Source: Pedobacter heparinus DSM 2366 (lineage in GTDB: Bacteria > Bacteroidota > Bacteroidia > Sphingobacteriales > Sphingobacteriaceae). From it: a stretch of DNA of 64,000 bases. The DNA lies in the NCBI RefSeq assembly GCF_000023825.1, contig NC_013061.1, positions 3,658,001 through 3,722,000 on the forward strand. The letters are read 5' to 3'. This document shows, piece after piece, positions 45,152-54,128 of this stretch. Made by a program: the position numbers and the translations under genes. The notes under the pieces were generated by a model. That model saw nothing but the letters and a program-made list of their open reading frames with translations. It did not search any database and was not told the origin of the DNA. Positions within the stretch are counted from its first letter, which is position 1; every line of letters starts with the position of its first letter.

Positions 45152-45157
45152 TTGTGA

Positions 45158-46327
45158 TCAGGTTATGCTATTTTGGGTCACATAGCCTGTAGGTGTATGT
45201 CCGGTATGCTTTTTAAAAGCCCTGTAAAATGTAGTTTTTGACCCGAAACCACAGTTATAACCAATGCCTTCAATGGTGATGTTCAGTTCGTTGATATTCC
45301 TTAACTGCTTTTTGGCTTCTTCAATCCTGAATGAATTGATCAGATCAAAAAAGCTTTTATTGTAATAACGGTTAATGACTTCCGACAATACATGTGGCGA
45401 TAGTTTTAATACATCGGCCATCTGTCTGAGCGACAGGTCTTCATCAAAAAGCAGCTTATTAGATACCAGGAATATCTCTATCGTATGCCCATACTCTTCT
45501 ACCTGTGCAGGAGATAAGGCCGATTTCTGGTAGCGCTCTGTAACCGGCAGTGGCAGCTCCGGTTCGGAGGCTAGAGGCAGGTCTTCCGGCAGGGCCAACG
45601 GGGCAAATACCACAGAATAATTTAATGACTTGTATACAATGATAAAGTAAATGAAGGTACTGAAATAGGCTATGCTCAACTGGCTCACCTTGGTATCTGC
45701 AATGAGGATAGTTACCGGTGCAATGATACAGCTAAACACCATTAATATGACAATCAAATCTTTAAGCCAGCCCAGCTGCAGGCGTTTTACATTGGAATAA
45801 GAAGCTTTAATGCCAGCGGTATGCCGGTTTAGTACACGTATGGATGCAATAAGGTAAAAGAGCAGGTAAGCCGTCATCCCCATTAGCAGCAAAAGGTTAA
45901 CGAGTGTATATTTTGTTTCGCCCCTGGTATCTGCATAATAATAATTATGCAATTCCCCTGCTTTTTTAGTAAGCATCAGAAAAATCAGGTTTATCACAGA
46001 AGGAATTAAAATAAGCCAGTGTGGTCTTGATTTTTTTAACAGTTCCCGTTCCCCCGTCATGGCCCTCACATAAAAATAAAATAAAGGGCCCAGTGCCGAC
46101 AGGACAATCCCCATAACCGGATCCAGGTATGGAATTTCATTTAAGTACCCTTTTTGAAGCACAAGGTGCTGCACATGGATAAAAGAAAAACCCAGCAGGA
46201 ACAAGGCAAGGATCTGGTCGGCAATGCTTCGGTTCTTTTTAAAGAACAGAAATAAACACAGCAACCAAAGGTGCAGGCAGCAAAATAATGACAGATAATA
46301 GGAATAGTCAAGGTTCTGGATTGCCAT
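45158..46327 (-). CDS. AraC-family regulator with seven-helix membrane domain
   Basis: The 389-residue protein has about seven hydrophobic helices over residues 8-240 and a cytoplasmic AraC/XylS DNA-binding domain at the C-terminus (LSLRQMADVLKLSPHVLSEVINRYYNKSFF, IEGIGYNCGFGSKTTFYRAFKKHTGHTPTGY). Such membrane-bound regulators respond to envelope or extracellular cues in Bacteroidota. It is immediately upstream of the unknown secreted protein gene and divergent from the lipoprotein gene at 46425. Confidence 0.9.
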   Translation of the reverse strand: MAIQNLDYSYYLSLFCCLHLWLLCLFLFFKKNRSIADQILALFLLGFSFIHVQHLVLQKGYLNEIPYLDPVMGIVLSALGPLFYFYVRAMTGERELLKKSRPHWLILIPSVINLIFLMLTKKAGELHNYYYADTRGETKYTLVNLLLLMGMTAYLLFYLIASIRVLNRHTAGIKASYSNVKRLQLGWLKDLIVILMVFSCIIAPVTILIADTKVSQLSIAYFSTFIYFIIVYKSLNYSVVFAPLALPEDLPLASEPELPLPVTERYQKSALSPAQVEEYGHTIEIFLVSNKLLFDEDLSLRQMADVLKLSPHVLSEVINRYYNKSFFDLINSFRIEEAKKQLRNINELNITIEGIGYNCGFGSKTTFYRAFKKHTGHTPTGYVTQNSIT

Positions 46328-46424
46328 ACTACAATACTATAGATAAAAAATAGGTTTCACCTTATAAAGTGGAACTTTTTGTCAACGGATTATCCGGTTG
46401 TTTGCTCAAACAAATAAAAAAAAA

Positions 46425-47177
46425 ATGAAACACTATTACAAAAAACTACCGGCAATTTTATTCCTGTTCGTACTGTCGACGAACTTTTACGGATGTAAAA
46501 AAAGTAAAAAAGAAACACCTGGCTTTACCTGTACCAGCTGTAAAACAATACCTGATGCTAAGGTCGAGAACAACAGCCTCAGCAAAGGGGTGTACAAAGG
46601 GGTTGTTATGGGGTCGACAGGTGTAATCAGTATCGACATCATGAACAACGGGACTGGTATGCAGGCCACCATGGTGCTTGACGGGCTGACCATTAATTTT
46701 ACCTCGACTGCGGTGTGGACTAACGGACAACCTTTGGTAGCTGATTTTACTGCTGTCAGCAACAGTAAGACCTACAGTTTCAGGTTCACAGTAGCGGCCA
46801 ATGGCGGCTCACCTGCAGCAGGCTCCTTTAACATTCCCGACCATCCGTCCATCTTTTTCCAGTTGGTCAAAGAAACTTCAGACAATCTGATCAAATGTTA
46901 CGAAGGCAGTACCGAAGGCGTTAAAAACTCAGGGGCAAAACAATCCGGCAGCTTAAATGTGATCGTTTCCAGCAAAACCAATACCTGGATTGGCCTGTCG
47001 AGAGATGCGGCTTCCAACAGCTCGACAGTTGTTTCCGGAACCATAACCGGCACAGTGATCAACTGCGATTGCGGTCCGGAAACTACCGTTAAGGGCACTT
47101 TTAGCAACGATGAGATCAAAGGAACCTATAAAGGATCGGACAATAGCGGCACCTGGAGTGCAAAAAGAACATTATAA
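46425..47177 (+). CDS. Putative lipoprotein, beta-rich, unknown function
   Basis: An in-frame ATG lies at 46398, but the ATG at 46425 starts directly with a lipoprotein signal (MKHYYKKLPAILFLFVLSTNFYGC), with Cys26 as lipidation site followed by KKSKK, and is chosen (250 residues). The mature part is Ser/Thr/Gly-rich and predicted as beta strands, ending in a repeated theme (GTFSNDEIKGTYKGSDNSGTW), perhaps a small beta-barrel. It has no recognised domain. The next gene starts 21 bp downstream and encodes an outer-membrane barrel. Confidence 0.7.
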   Translation: MKHYYKKLPAILFLFVLSTNFYGCKKSKKETPGFTCTSCKTIPDAKVENNSLSKGVYKGVVMGSTGVISIDIMNNGTGMQATMVLDGLTINFTSTAVWTNGQPLVADFTAVSNSKTYSFRFTVAANGGSPAAGSFNIPDHPSIFFQLVKETSDNLIKCYEGSTEGVKNSGAKQSGSLNVIVSSKTNTWIGLSRDAASNSSTVVSGTITGTVINCDCGPETTVKGTFSNDEIKGTYKGSDNSGTWSAKRTL

Positions 47178-47198
47178 ACAATTAACCAAACAACCAAG

Positions 47199-47732
47199 AT
47201 GATGAAACGACTTACATTAATGATCGTACTGGCCTTTACAGGCATTTTAAGTAGTAACGCACAAAACACCAGCACCGGAAGCTTCAGAAAATTCAGGATA
47301 GGCCTTGGCCTGGAAGGTGCTTTACCAGGTAAGGGCTTAAAAGATGGCTATAGCATTGGTGCCGGCTTAACCTTAAGGGCCCAATACAATGTTACACCAG
47401 AAATTGGCATCACCCTGGCTTCGGGTGCCATTGCCTTTATTCCTAAAGACATCAAAAATTCTGATGCCAAAGCTGCGCTGGACATTCCTGTAAAACTGGG
47501 TGGAAAATACATGATAACCCCTGTTTTTTATGCCATGGGCGAAATTGGCTTAAGCTCCCTCCGTGTGTTTTATACGGATGCTGAAGACAAGATACAAAGC
47601 ACCAAAGGTTCCAGTTCTTTTACTTATGCACCTGGGGTTGGGTTGCAGCTGGGTGGTTTCGACATCGGCATCAGGTATGAAGCTTTTGAGAACGCCGGTT
47701 TTTTCGGAACCAGGATAGGATTTAATTTTTAA
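47199..47732 (+). CDS. Outer-membrane beta-barrel protein (OmpA/PorT-like fold)
   Basis: The 177-residue protein has a signal peptide (MMKRLTLMIVLAFTGILSSNAQ) and alternating strands ending in a C-terminal aromatic residue (GFNF), as in 8-stranded outer-membrane barrels. The Gly-rich strand YSIGAGLTLRAQYNVTPEIGITL is typical. Function is unknown. It is cotranscribed with the upstream lipoprotein gene, so the two may form one envelope unit. Confidence 0.78.
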   Translation: MMKRLTLMIVLAFTGILSSNAQNTSTGSFRKFRIGLGLEGALPGKGLKDGYSIGAGLTLRAQYNVTPEIGITLASGAIAFIPKDIKNSDAKAALDIPVKLGGKYMITPVFYAMGEIGLSSLRVFYTDAEDKIQSTKGSSSFTYAPGVGLQLGGFDIGIRYEAFENAGFFGTRIGFNF

Positions 47733-47745
47733 AGCTGAACTGATT

Positions 47746-47781
47746 TACTCCTTTTTAACACTTAAGTGTTAAAAAGGAGTA
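47746..47781. terminator. Palindrome between convergent genes
   Basis: A perfect 36-nt palindrome (18-bp arms centred on CTTAAG) lies between the barrel gene and the convergent serine hydrolase gene. Each arm has an internal A/T run (AAAAAGGAG/CTCCTTTTT), but no clear T-tract follows on either side. A bidirectional terminator is likely. Confidence 0.6.
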
Positions 47782-47789
47782 TCAAAGGC

Positions 47790-48668
47790 TTATCGAAGCC
47801 CCGCAGGCTCATAATATTTCCATAATAGTGCCGATACCTTACGGATCAGCTGTTCGGCTTCATTATCGGGTGTCCAGCTCTGGTCTTTTATGTTTTTTGT
47901 ACCTACATAAAACACATAATCACCATGCGGTGCATTTACCAGTACCACTTCAGAGCGGGATTCATTTACCGCACCACTTTTAGCCGCGGCCTGTACATAA
48001 GGCGGTATTTGTGCCAGGGCGTTTTCATCGTAATAGCCCTTGGTCATCAACCTGTACATTCTCTCACTGGCAGCTTTACTGATGATTTCACCTTTGCGGA
48101 TCTTTACCAGCAAAGTAGCCATCTCACGTGGTGTGGTTTGCCCCCATCCGTATATTTTCCAGATCGCTTCCCGGCCCTTTGTACGGGAGTTTACACGTGT
48201 ATCTTTAAAACCATATTGTTCCAGGACTTCGTTAATGCGCGCGCCCCCGCCAGCCAAACGCTGGTTCCATAAAGAGGTGGTATTGTCGCTGTAGGTCATC
48301 ATTAAATTGGCCAGCACACTCAGTTCAGTTGCCGAGCTGTCCTTAAAGAACTGCATAATCCCTGAACCCCCATACTTGATAGAATCCCGGTACATTAAAG
48401 GCTGATGGTAACTGAGCTCCCCTTTTTCGATTTTATCGAACAATCCAATCAGGATGGGCACTTTAACAATACTGGCTGTAGGAAAAATACTGTCAGTATA
48501 GATACCGGCCTGTTTACCTGTTTTAAGGTTCATGGTATAAATACCTACCGTACCCTTAAAACCACTGATCAGGGTATTGAGTTCTTTTTCTAGTTTATGG
48601 TCTGTTTTGATTTGCTGGGCGAAAGCAAGCACCGGGAATAACAGTAAAGCAATAAGTATTTGTTTCAT
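47790..48668 (-). CDS. Class A beta-lactamase-like serine hydrolase, exported
   Basis: The 292-residue protein has a signal peptide (to about residue 18) and three penicilloyl-serine motifs: Ser66-I-V-Lys69, Ser127-Asp-Asn129 and Lys230-Ser-Gly232. The TTPREMATLL segment after residue 177 is also class A-like. The Glu166 region is not the classical ExxLN; Glu167 in GREAIW is a possible counterpart. Either a beta-lactamase or a related serine hydrolase without antibiotic activity is possible. It is divergent from an SDR gene. Confidence 0.8.
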   Translation of the reverse strand: MKQILIALLLFPVLAFAQQIKTDHKLEKELNTLISGFKGTVGIYTMNLKTGKQAGIYTDSIFPTASIVKVPILIGLFDKIEKGELSYHQPLMYRDSIKYGGSGIMQFFKDSSATELSVLANLMMTYSDNTTSLWNQRLAGGGARINEVLEQYGFKDTRVNSRTKGREAIWKIYGWGQTTPREMATLLVKIRKGEIISKAASERMYRLMTKGYYDENALAQIPPYVQAAAKSGAVNESRSEVVLVNAPHGDYVFYVGTKNIKDQSWTPDNEAEQLIRKVSALLWKYYEPAGLR

Positions 48669-48732
48669 TTGGGCTAAAGCAGGGTTTAGGTTTTAAAATA
48701 TTGATGGAAATATACGGTTAATAATAATTTTG

Positions 48733-48761
48733 TATCATCATTTATCGTATAAATAATGATA
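48733..48761. promoter_or_regulatory. Operator-like dyad between divergent genes
   Basis: TATCAT-C-ATTTAT, a 3-nt centre, then ATAAAT-A-ATGATA: 12 of 13 positions pair. It lies in the middle of the 131-bp divergent region between the beta-lactamase-like and SDR genes and could bind a dimeric regulator. Confidence 0.35.
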
Positions 48762-48799
48762 CTTTAGTATACGGAATAACACATTTAAATCAATAGAAA

Positions 48800-49447
48800 A
48801 TGAAAGTAATCTTAACCGGTGCAACAGGTATGGTAGGTGAAGGTGTTTTACTTGAATGCCTGGAAAACCCTGCAGTCAGCAAAGTCCTGATGGTAAACCG
48901 GAAGGCATCACCGGTAGCACACCCTAAGCTGGAAGAATTGATTGTGCCCGATTTTACGAAACCGGAACCATATGCCAGCAGCCTTAGCGGTTATGACGCC
49001 TGCTTTTACTGTGCAGGGATCAGTTCAATCGGGATGAACGAGGAACAGTATACCCATATCACTTACGATACTACACTGGCTTTTGCAAATAAACTGGCAG
49101 CCCTGAACCCTGGCATGGTATTCACTTTTGTTTCAGGAAGCAGTACCGACAGTTCTGAAAACGGTAAAGTTATGTGGGCCCGGGTAAAAGGAAAAACAGA
49201 AAATGCATTAATGAAACTCCCTTTTAAAGGAGCATATAATTTCAGACCCGGGTTCATGAAACCTTTTAAGGGCCAGAAAAACGTAAAGGCCATTTTAAAA
49301 CCCATCATTTTAATATTCCCCCTTCTGTTTCCTAAGCAATGCTTAACCCTTAAACAGGTTGGCCAGGCGATGATCAATGCAGTACTGAAAGGGTATCCCA
49401 AACAGATACTGGAAATAGCAGACATCAGGGAATTGGCGGGAAACTAA
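48800..49447 (+). CDS. Atypical SDR / NAD(P)-binding epimerase-like protein
   Basis: The 215-residue protein is a Rossmann fold with MKVILTGATGMVGEGVLLECL (dinucleotide loop), VLMVNRK, YDACFYCAGISSIGMNEEQYTHITYDTTL and FVSGSSTD. The active-site Tyr-x3-Lys of classical SDRs is not obvious; WARVKGKTENALM holds a nearby Lys. It belongs to the atypical SDR group often annotated as NAD-dependent epimerase/dehydratase. No pathway context. Confidence 0.85.
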   Translation: MKVILTGATGMVGEGVLLECLENPAVSKVLMVNRKASPVAHPKLEELIVPDFTKPEPYASSLSGYDACFYCAGISSIGMNEEQYTHITYDTTLAFANKLAALNPGMVFTFVSGSSTDSSENGKVMWARVKGKTENALMKLPFKGAYNFRPGFMKPFKGQKNVKAILKPIILIFPLLFPKQCLTLKQVGQAMINAVLKGYPKQILEIADIRELAGN

Positions 49448-49463
49448 GCGCTGAGATCATTTT

Positions 49464-51350
49464 TTACTTCACTATTGAAATCTCATACCTGATCTCCTGT
49501 TTAAAACTACCTGCAACAGGCTTCAGTTCCAGTTCCAAAGGATAAGCCTTTAAAGCCGGATAGGGTGCCCAGTAGTGTGCCGCGTCCCCTCCCATCTGGA
49601 GCACCGCATGCTCAGAAAGTAGCTTAAACCTGAACTTTCTGCTCCCTGCGTCAATTAAAACCGTACGGTCATCAACTTTTGTAAATACTGTGCCCTTATA
49701 ATTGACAATCGGCTCAATGATCTTTATAACCGGCCGGGCATCATGATAAACCAGGTTTATGGTTTTTACCAGGGCCGTATCTGAAAACAGATAATTGATG
49801 GTATATCCAACCCCGGCAGCCAGCCAGTTTTTATCCTTTAGCTCACCTGCAACAGTAACTTCAAATTCATTGCTGCCAACCTGCCCCGCTTCCATCCTGC
49901 AGTCAAACTCAAAGAGGTTGGTAAAATACCCCAGGCTATCTGTAAATTCTATTCTTGGCGTTAAGGATTTGACACCTGGCGCTTCAGGAAAACTCATGGG
50001 CTCTGGCCTGGAATATGCTGTCACACTGGAAGCCGTTAAATAGCCATGGTCCTTTACCCATAAATTAGAAATGGTTCCGCCTGCCGGACGGTACATATAT
50101 TTACTTTTTGCCCCGGCTTTATAATCCTTATAGCCGTAAGCTGTAATGGTTGCCATAAAATTTGCAGTGCGGACCTGGGTTATATTTACGGTTTTAAACT
50201 GTTTTAACCAGCCGGTCGCCTCGGTCGGCAAGCTTGCCAGCACCCGGTTCTGTTGTGTTTCCAGCTCGTAAGCCATGGCCAGGTTTTTGGCCTTTGTAAA
50301 GCTCGGATAAATGCATGGAGGATGGGCCATTACTTCCTCGTGTTGCGGGCCATAAGCAATAAGGCCATTGGGAAGGATATTTTTGCGCAGATATTGCAGG
50401 TTCTTTAAAGAAGCCATGCCATACCTGGGATCTTCATCGGCATACAAAGAGAACAAAACCTGACAGCCATCAGAAGTAGCACCACCATAAGTAGTCCACT
50501 TATTGGAACGGATACCCCAGGAATTGTCAAGCGAGCCATCCGGATAAATAAAATAAAGATGACTTTTGAGGGCATGTTTAACCGTATTATTTACTAAAGT
50601 ATCACCGGTCAGCTTTGCATAAAAGCCCAGGCCCCATAAAGACATTTCCATGCTGTAACCCAGGTCGGCCCCCAGTTTACTGGTATAGTTACGCCCCCCC
50701 TCCCCATTTAAAAAGCCATCTTCATCCATTTTTGAAATGGTACGGTGTGCAAGTTCAGTTGCCTTTTTTATATACTTTTCATCCTTTAAAAAAAGACCTG
50801 CTTTGGCCAGTGTGGAACAGGTAGTGGCTACGTAATTGATGCTGGCAAACTCAGGTGTCATTACCCTGTATAAATAACCGGCAGCTTTTTGTATGGCCAG
50901 ATGCCAGCTGGCCTTTTCCGTGGTGCTCAATTTTGCAGCGATATGATCATAAGCCAGCATCAGCATTAAAACCTGATCGGTAGTGGTGCCCGTCCATTCC
51001 TCGGGTGTTTCTTTCCAGCTGCCGTTTTGCTCCTGCTGTCTGATCAGCCAGTTTCCGGTACGTATTGCAGCTTCCAGATACTTAGTTTCGCCCGTAATTT
51101 TATAGCTAAGGGCAAAGGGATATACCGCTTCCGAAGCACGGGTATGCAATACCCCATCATAATCACATTTCAGTGCCCCAAAACCAGGATCCTTTTTATC
51201 TTTCAACTGATGGTCCAGCAACACATCAGCCAGCTTAATCAATGTAGAGGCATATTCCTGCTTAAGATTTACAGTCTGCGCATGGCTTACTGATGAAGTA
51301 AAACCTGCCAGCAGTAACACTAGAAATGCCCGTAGCTTATACACTTTCAT
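49464..51350 (-). CDS. Secreted alpha/alpha-barrel protein, candidate glycan lyase or hydrolase
   Basis: The 628-residue exported protein (signal peptide to about residue 25) has an N-terminal half of repeated helical hairpins typical of alpha/alpha-toroid carbohydrate enzymes (GETKYLEAAIRTGNWLIRQQ, EEWTGTTTDQVLMLMLAYDHI, HRTISKMDEDGFLNGEGG) and a C-terminal beta-rich half (from about 400). The order is like that of many polysaccharide lyases, but I cannot assign a family. The conserved-looking MAHPPCIYPSFTKAKNLAMA holds the best catalytic-type His. It is the last gene of the polysaccharide operon, 3 bp after the 924-residue gene. Confidence 0.7.
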   Translation of the reverse strand: MKVYKLRAFLVLLLAGFTSSVSHAQTVNLKQEYASTLIKLADVLLDHQLKDKKDPGFGALKCDYDGVLHTRASEAVYPFALSYKITGETKYLEAAIRTGNWLIRQQEQNGSWKETPEEWTGTTTDQVLMLMLAYDHIAAKLSTTEKASWHLAIQKAAGYLYRVMTPEFASINYVATTCSTLAKAGLFLKDEKYIKKATELAHRTISKMDEDGFLNGEGGRNYTSKLGADLGYSMEMSLWGLGFYAKLTGDTLVNNTVKHALKSHLYFIYPDGSLDNSWGIRSNKWTTYGGATSDGCQVLFSLYADEDPRYGMASLKNLQYLRKNILPNGLIAYGPQHEEVMAHPPCIYPSFTKAKNLAMAYELETQQNRVLASLPTEATGWLKQFKTVNITQVRTANFMATITAYGYKDYKAGAKSKYMYRPAGGTISNLWVKDHGYLTASSVTAYSRPEPMSFPEAPGVKSLTPRIEFTDSLGYFTNLFEFDCRMEAGQVGSNEFEVTVAGELKDKNWLAAGVGYTINYLFSDTALVKTINLVYHDARPVIKIIEPIVNYKGTVFTKVDDRTVLIDAGSRKFRFKLLSEHAVLQMGGDAAHYWAPYPALKAYPLELELKPVAGSFKQEIRYEISIVK

Positions 51351-51353
51351 GTT

Positions 51354-54128
51354 TTACCTGTTTAAATGATAAGACGCCGTATTGTTTAAGGTAGTGATTT
51401 CGGGCTGGTCTGTAAATATTTTAACAGAGAGTTCCGACACTGTTTTACCCGCAGGAAGCTTAAAGCTGACGGTTTTAAAGCGTGGGTTAAGATCGTTCGG
51501 TGCTTCAATATCAGCTATGGTATGCATGCCGATCTTCTCTCTTGCGTTCCAGAGCTCAACCCTGATGTTTCTGGCCTTCACATTTCCTACGTTATGGACT
51601 TTAACGGTAATTGTATCCTGGCTAACCAAAATATCGCGACTGGAAAGTGCGGGATCCGCAGCCTGATCTGTTTTCGGGCCTGCTTTTAGCTGCTCAATAA
51701 ACACTGCCTGAAGTTTTTTAGAAGGCACCTGTAATTGTACCTGGTTTACCCTTTCTTTTAGGACAAGCATACGCTCGGTTCTATCCGCATCTATTTCTCC
51801 GTCGTCATTGCTATCAGTACCTGTTGTCAATCTGTATACACCGGGTTCCAGCAGCCAGGTTTGCATGGTTACAGTACGGGCAACCCCAAAGTTGTACAGA
51901 GAAATCCTGGCCGATACAGCATTACCGCCACGCACAAATATCCCCATATCCGGTCCGGTATTCTTCCAGGTAGCCACTGTTGAAGGGTACTCATAGCCCG
52001 AACCGAAATGTCCTGTATACATACCAAACAGCAGGTCGCTACCCGGCACATAGACCCGGTCAGTATATTTAACCTCGTTGGTTAAAAGGGGAAAGTTGTA
52101 CCTCAACGAACCCAATACTTCCTCAAATCCACGATGGATATTTTTCATATCTTTACTGATGAGGTATTTGTTGTAAGGATTTCCATGCTCGGCAATAAGC
52201 TGGTCATATTTATTGCTGTGTCTTACCTGGCCGGCCATAGCAAATACATCGGCCATGGGGTTATCGGAGTCGCCTTTATCTACCCCTCCTTTCAGCAATA
52301 CCTGTTTTACCCAGTCCAGCGAACCCTGTTCAGGTTTTTTTGGCAGCTTTTCTTGTTTTGCTGCCAGCATCAGGTCATAACAGAAATCAACAGGTTTCAG
52401 AAAAGCTGTATTTTTGGTGAGCCCATACATACCGATCAGTTGGGCATGCATTTCATTAATGTGGCCCAGGCTTTCCCATTTATAGTAATCGTAGGCCAGC
52501 CCTGGATCGTACCATTTGCCGGTATATGTCCCTATTCCATCACTAGCAAAAGCAATTGCTGCAGGCATAATTCCTGCAGGCTTGCCATTTGTGGCCCTTG
52601 CGGCATCCGCTACCCAGGCATTCCCCCATTCGCTGAACAATTTGATCAGGGTAGGGTTCCGGTTATACCAGGCTGCCCATAAACCCGGCAAAACTGCCCT
52701 GGCATTTAAAGGCACGTCTACGTTCATGGGGGCCTGTTCCAATACTGCTGTTGCAGAAAGGTAGCATGACTTAAAATGACGGTGACCGGATGGTGTAAGG
52801 CCTGTCCACACCTTTCCAAAATTCTGCATACTGATCAGGCAGCGCTCTATGTATTCCGGATCGCCATAACGGATCATAAACATGGAAGGATGAGTATCCC
52901 TGAACAGTTCCGCCGAATGTTCAACATCGTCTATCTTTTTGGCAAAGCCCCGTTCCAGGATACCGCTGTTCCAAACCCCATCTGCCAGGCGCATATAACC
53001 TTTTTTTGCAATGGCATCATCGGCGCCCAAAATTGCGGGCAGCCACCAGCGCAAAATTTCTACATCGTCCCCATATTTTCCGCCCAGTTCCCCATTGGCT
53101 TCCTGTTTTTCATTTACCCACCAGTAAATCACTTTTAGCATCCGCTGCATGGCCTCGTGCTGGTTAACAGCCCATTGCGGTGCAGCTTTCAGGTCCACGT
53201 TATTTGCAACTTCAAAAGGGATCTTTTCACCCAGGTACATTTTGATCAGGTCTGCATCCGGATATTTCGTTTTAAGTATGGTAAAATATTTTTTAGCCTC
53301 GGCGTCGTGGTAAGGGTCATAATCTTCCCGGTTCAGCCAGTAATGGATTTTTGCCAGCAGGTAAATGGCTTTATCGTAAAGGGGATCATTTTCTGAGGCT
53401 GCAATCTGTTCCAGCATATCTGCAGCAAGGTACATGCGAAAAGTAAAATTGATACCGGAAGTTTTAGCAGACCTTGACCATGCACCCAGGTCGTAATAAT
53501 AAGCAGCCTTTAAGTATTTGGCTGCAAAATCCCCCCCTGTTTGCTTCGCTGCTGTAGTATCTTGCTCAAAGCCGGTAGCTGTGCTGATATTTTGCCGGCC
53601 TATAGGCCTGAATTCAATATTCTGCACCGCAATTAAAGTATTTGAACTGATTTTAACCACAGCTTTTCCGTTGCTGATGGTGATTTGCCTGTTTACACTT
53701 TTAATGGGGATGCGGTACCAGGGTGTAATCACACTATCAGCAATCAAACCTCCGTTAAAATAAACCGACTGATTTAAAGGATTTTCTTTATTGTTGCCCA
53801 GGGTAAGTGTTAAAAGATAAGTTCCATTGGGAACGTCTGCCCTGAAAATCAGACTGTCCTTACCCAAAACCCCATCCCGGTTAAGGTCGTTGTTCCATTT
53901 ACCGGCAAGGGTATCAAAAGCACCGGTTGGCTTGTTTACCCAGCCATAACCGGCTTTTTCAGTGTACATGGCACCCGGATGAACGGCAGTATAGCCCGGG
54001 GCTACGGCAGAGCTGTCGGTTCCCATATCGTACAGATAACTGGCGTTACCGGAGTCTGCAGTACAGGCAGCAAAAGCAAGTGCAATTCCCGAAAAAAACA
54101 CTATTATTCTTTTTAACTTCATCGTCAT
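51354..54128 (-). CDS. Large lipoprotein-like exported carbohydrate-active protein, unknown family
   Basis: The 924-residue protein has a signal with lipobox-like LAFAAC (Cys21). Residues 30-180 form a beta-sandwich domain of the type found in rhamnogalacturonan-active esterases and lyases (YLYDMGTDSSAVAPGYTAV, NNDLNRDGVLGKDSL, DVPNGTYLLTLTLGNN). A helical barrel-like middle (about 200-650) and beta-rich C-terminal domains follow (VRGGNAVSARISLYNFG, then a CARDB-like end from 830). I cannot name a CAZy family; a lyase or hydrolase on an acidic glycan is inferred from context. The start overlaps the GH105 stop by 4 bp. Confidence 0.7.
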   Translation of the reverse strand: MTMKLKRIIVFFSGIALAFAACTADSGNASYLYDMGTDSSAVAPGYTAVHPGAMYTEKAGYGWVNKPTGAFDTLAGKWNNDLNRDGVLGKDSLIFRADVPNGTYLLTLTLGNNKENPLNQSVYFNGGLIADSVITPWYRIPIKSVNRQITISNGKAVVKISSNTLIAVQNIEFRPIGRQNISTATGFEQDTTAAKQTGGDFAAKYLKAAYYYDLGAWSRSAKTSGINFTFRMYLAADMLEQIAASENDPLYDKAIYLLAKIHYWLNREDYDPYHDAEAKKYFTILKTKYPDADLIKMYLGEKIPFEVANNVDLKAAPQWAVNQHEAMQRMLKVIYWWVNEKQEANGELGGKYGDDVEILRWWLPAILGADDAIAKKGYMRLADGVWNSGILERGFAKKIDDVEHSAELFRDTHPSMFMIRYGDPEYIERCLISMQNFGKVWTGLTPSGHRHFKSCYLSATAVLEQAPMNVDVPLNARAVLPGLWAAWYNRNPTLIKLFSEWGNAWVADAARATNGKPAGIMPAAIAFASDGIGTYTGKWYDPGLAYDYYKWESLGHINEMHAQLIGMYGLTKNTAFLKPVDFCYDLMLAAKQEKLPKKPEQGSLDWVKQVLLKGGVDKGDSDNPMADVFAMAGQVRHSNKYDQLIAEHGNPYNKYLISKDMKNIHRGFEEVLGSLRYNFPLLTNEVKYTDRVYVPGSDLLFGMYTGHFGSGYEYPSTVATWKNTGPDMGIFVRGGNAVSARISLYNFGVARTVTMQTWLLEPGVYRLTTGTDSNDDGEIDADRTERMLVLKERVNQVQLQVPSKKLQAVFIEQLKAGPKTDQAADPALSSRDILVSQDTITVKVHNVGNVKARNIRVELWNAREKIGMHTIADIEAPNDLNPRFKTVSFKLPAGKTVSELSVKIFTDQPEITTLNNTASYHLNR

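Noticed and set aside
52134..52682. Plus-strand open frame of 182 codons
   Set aside because: It is antisense to the 924-residue protein, whose frame is supported by domain features and operon spacing.
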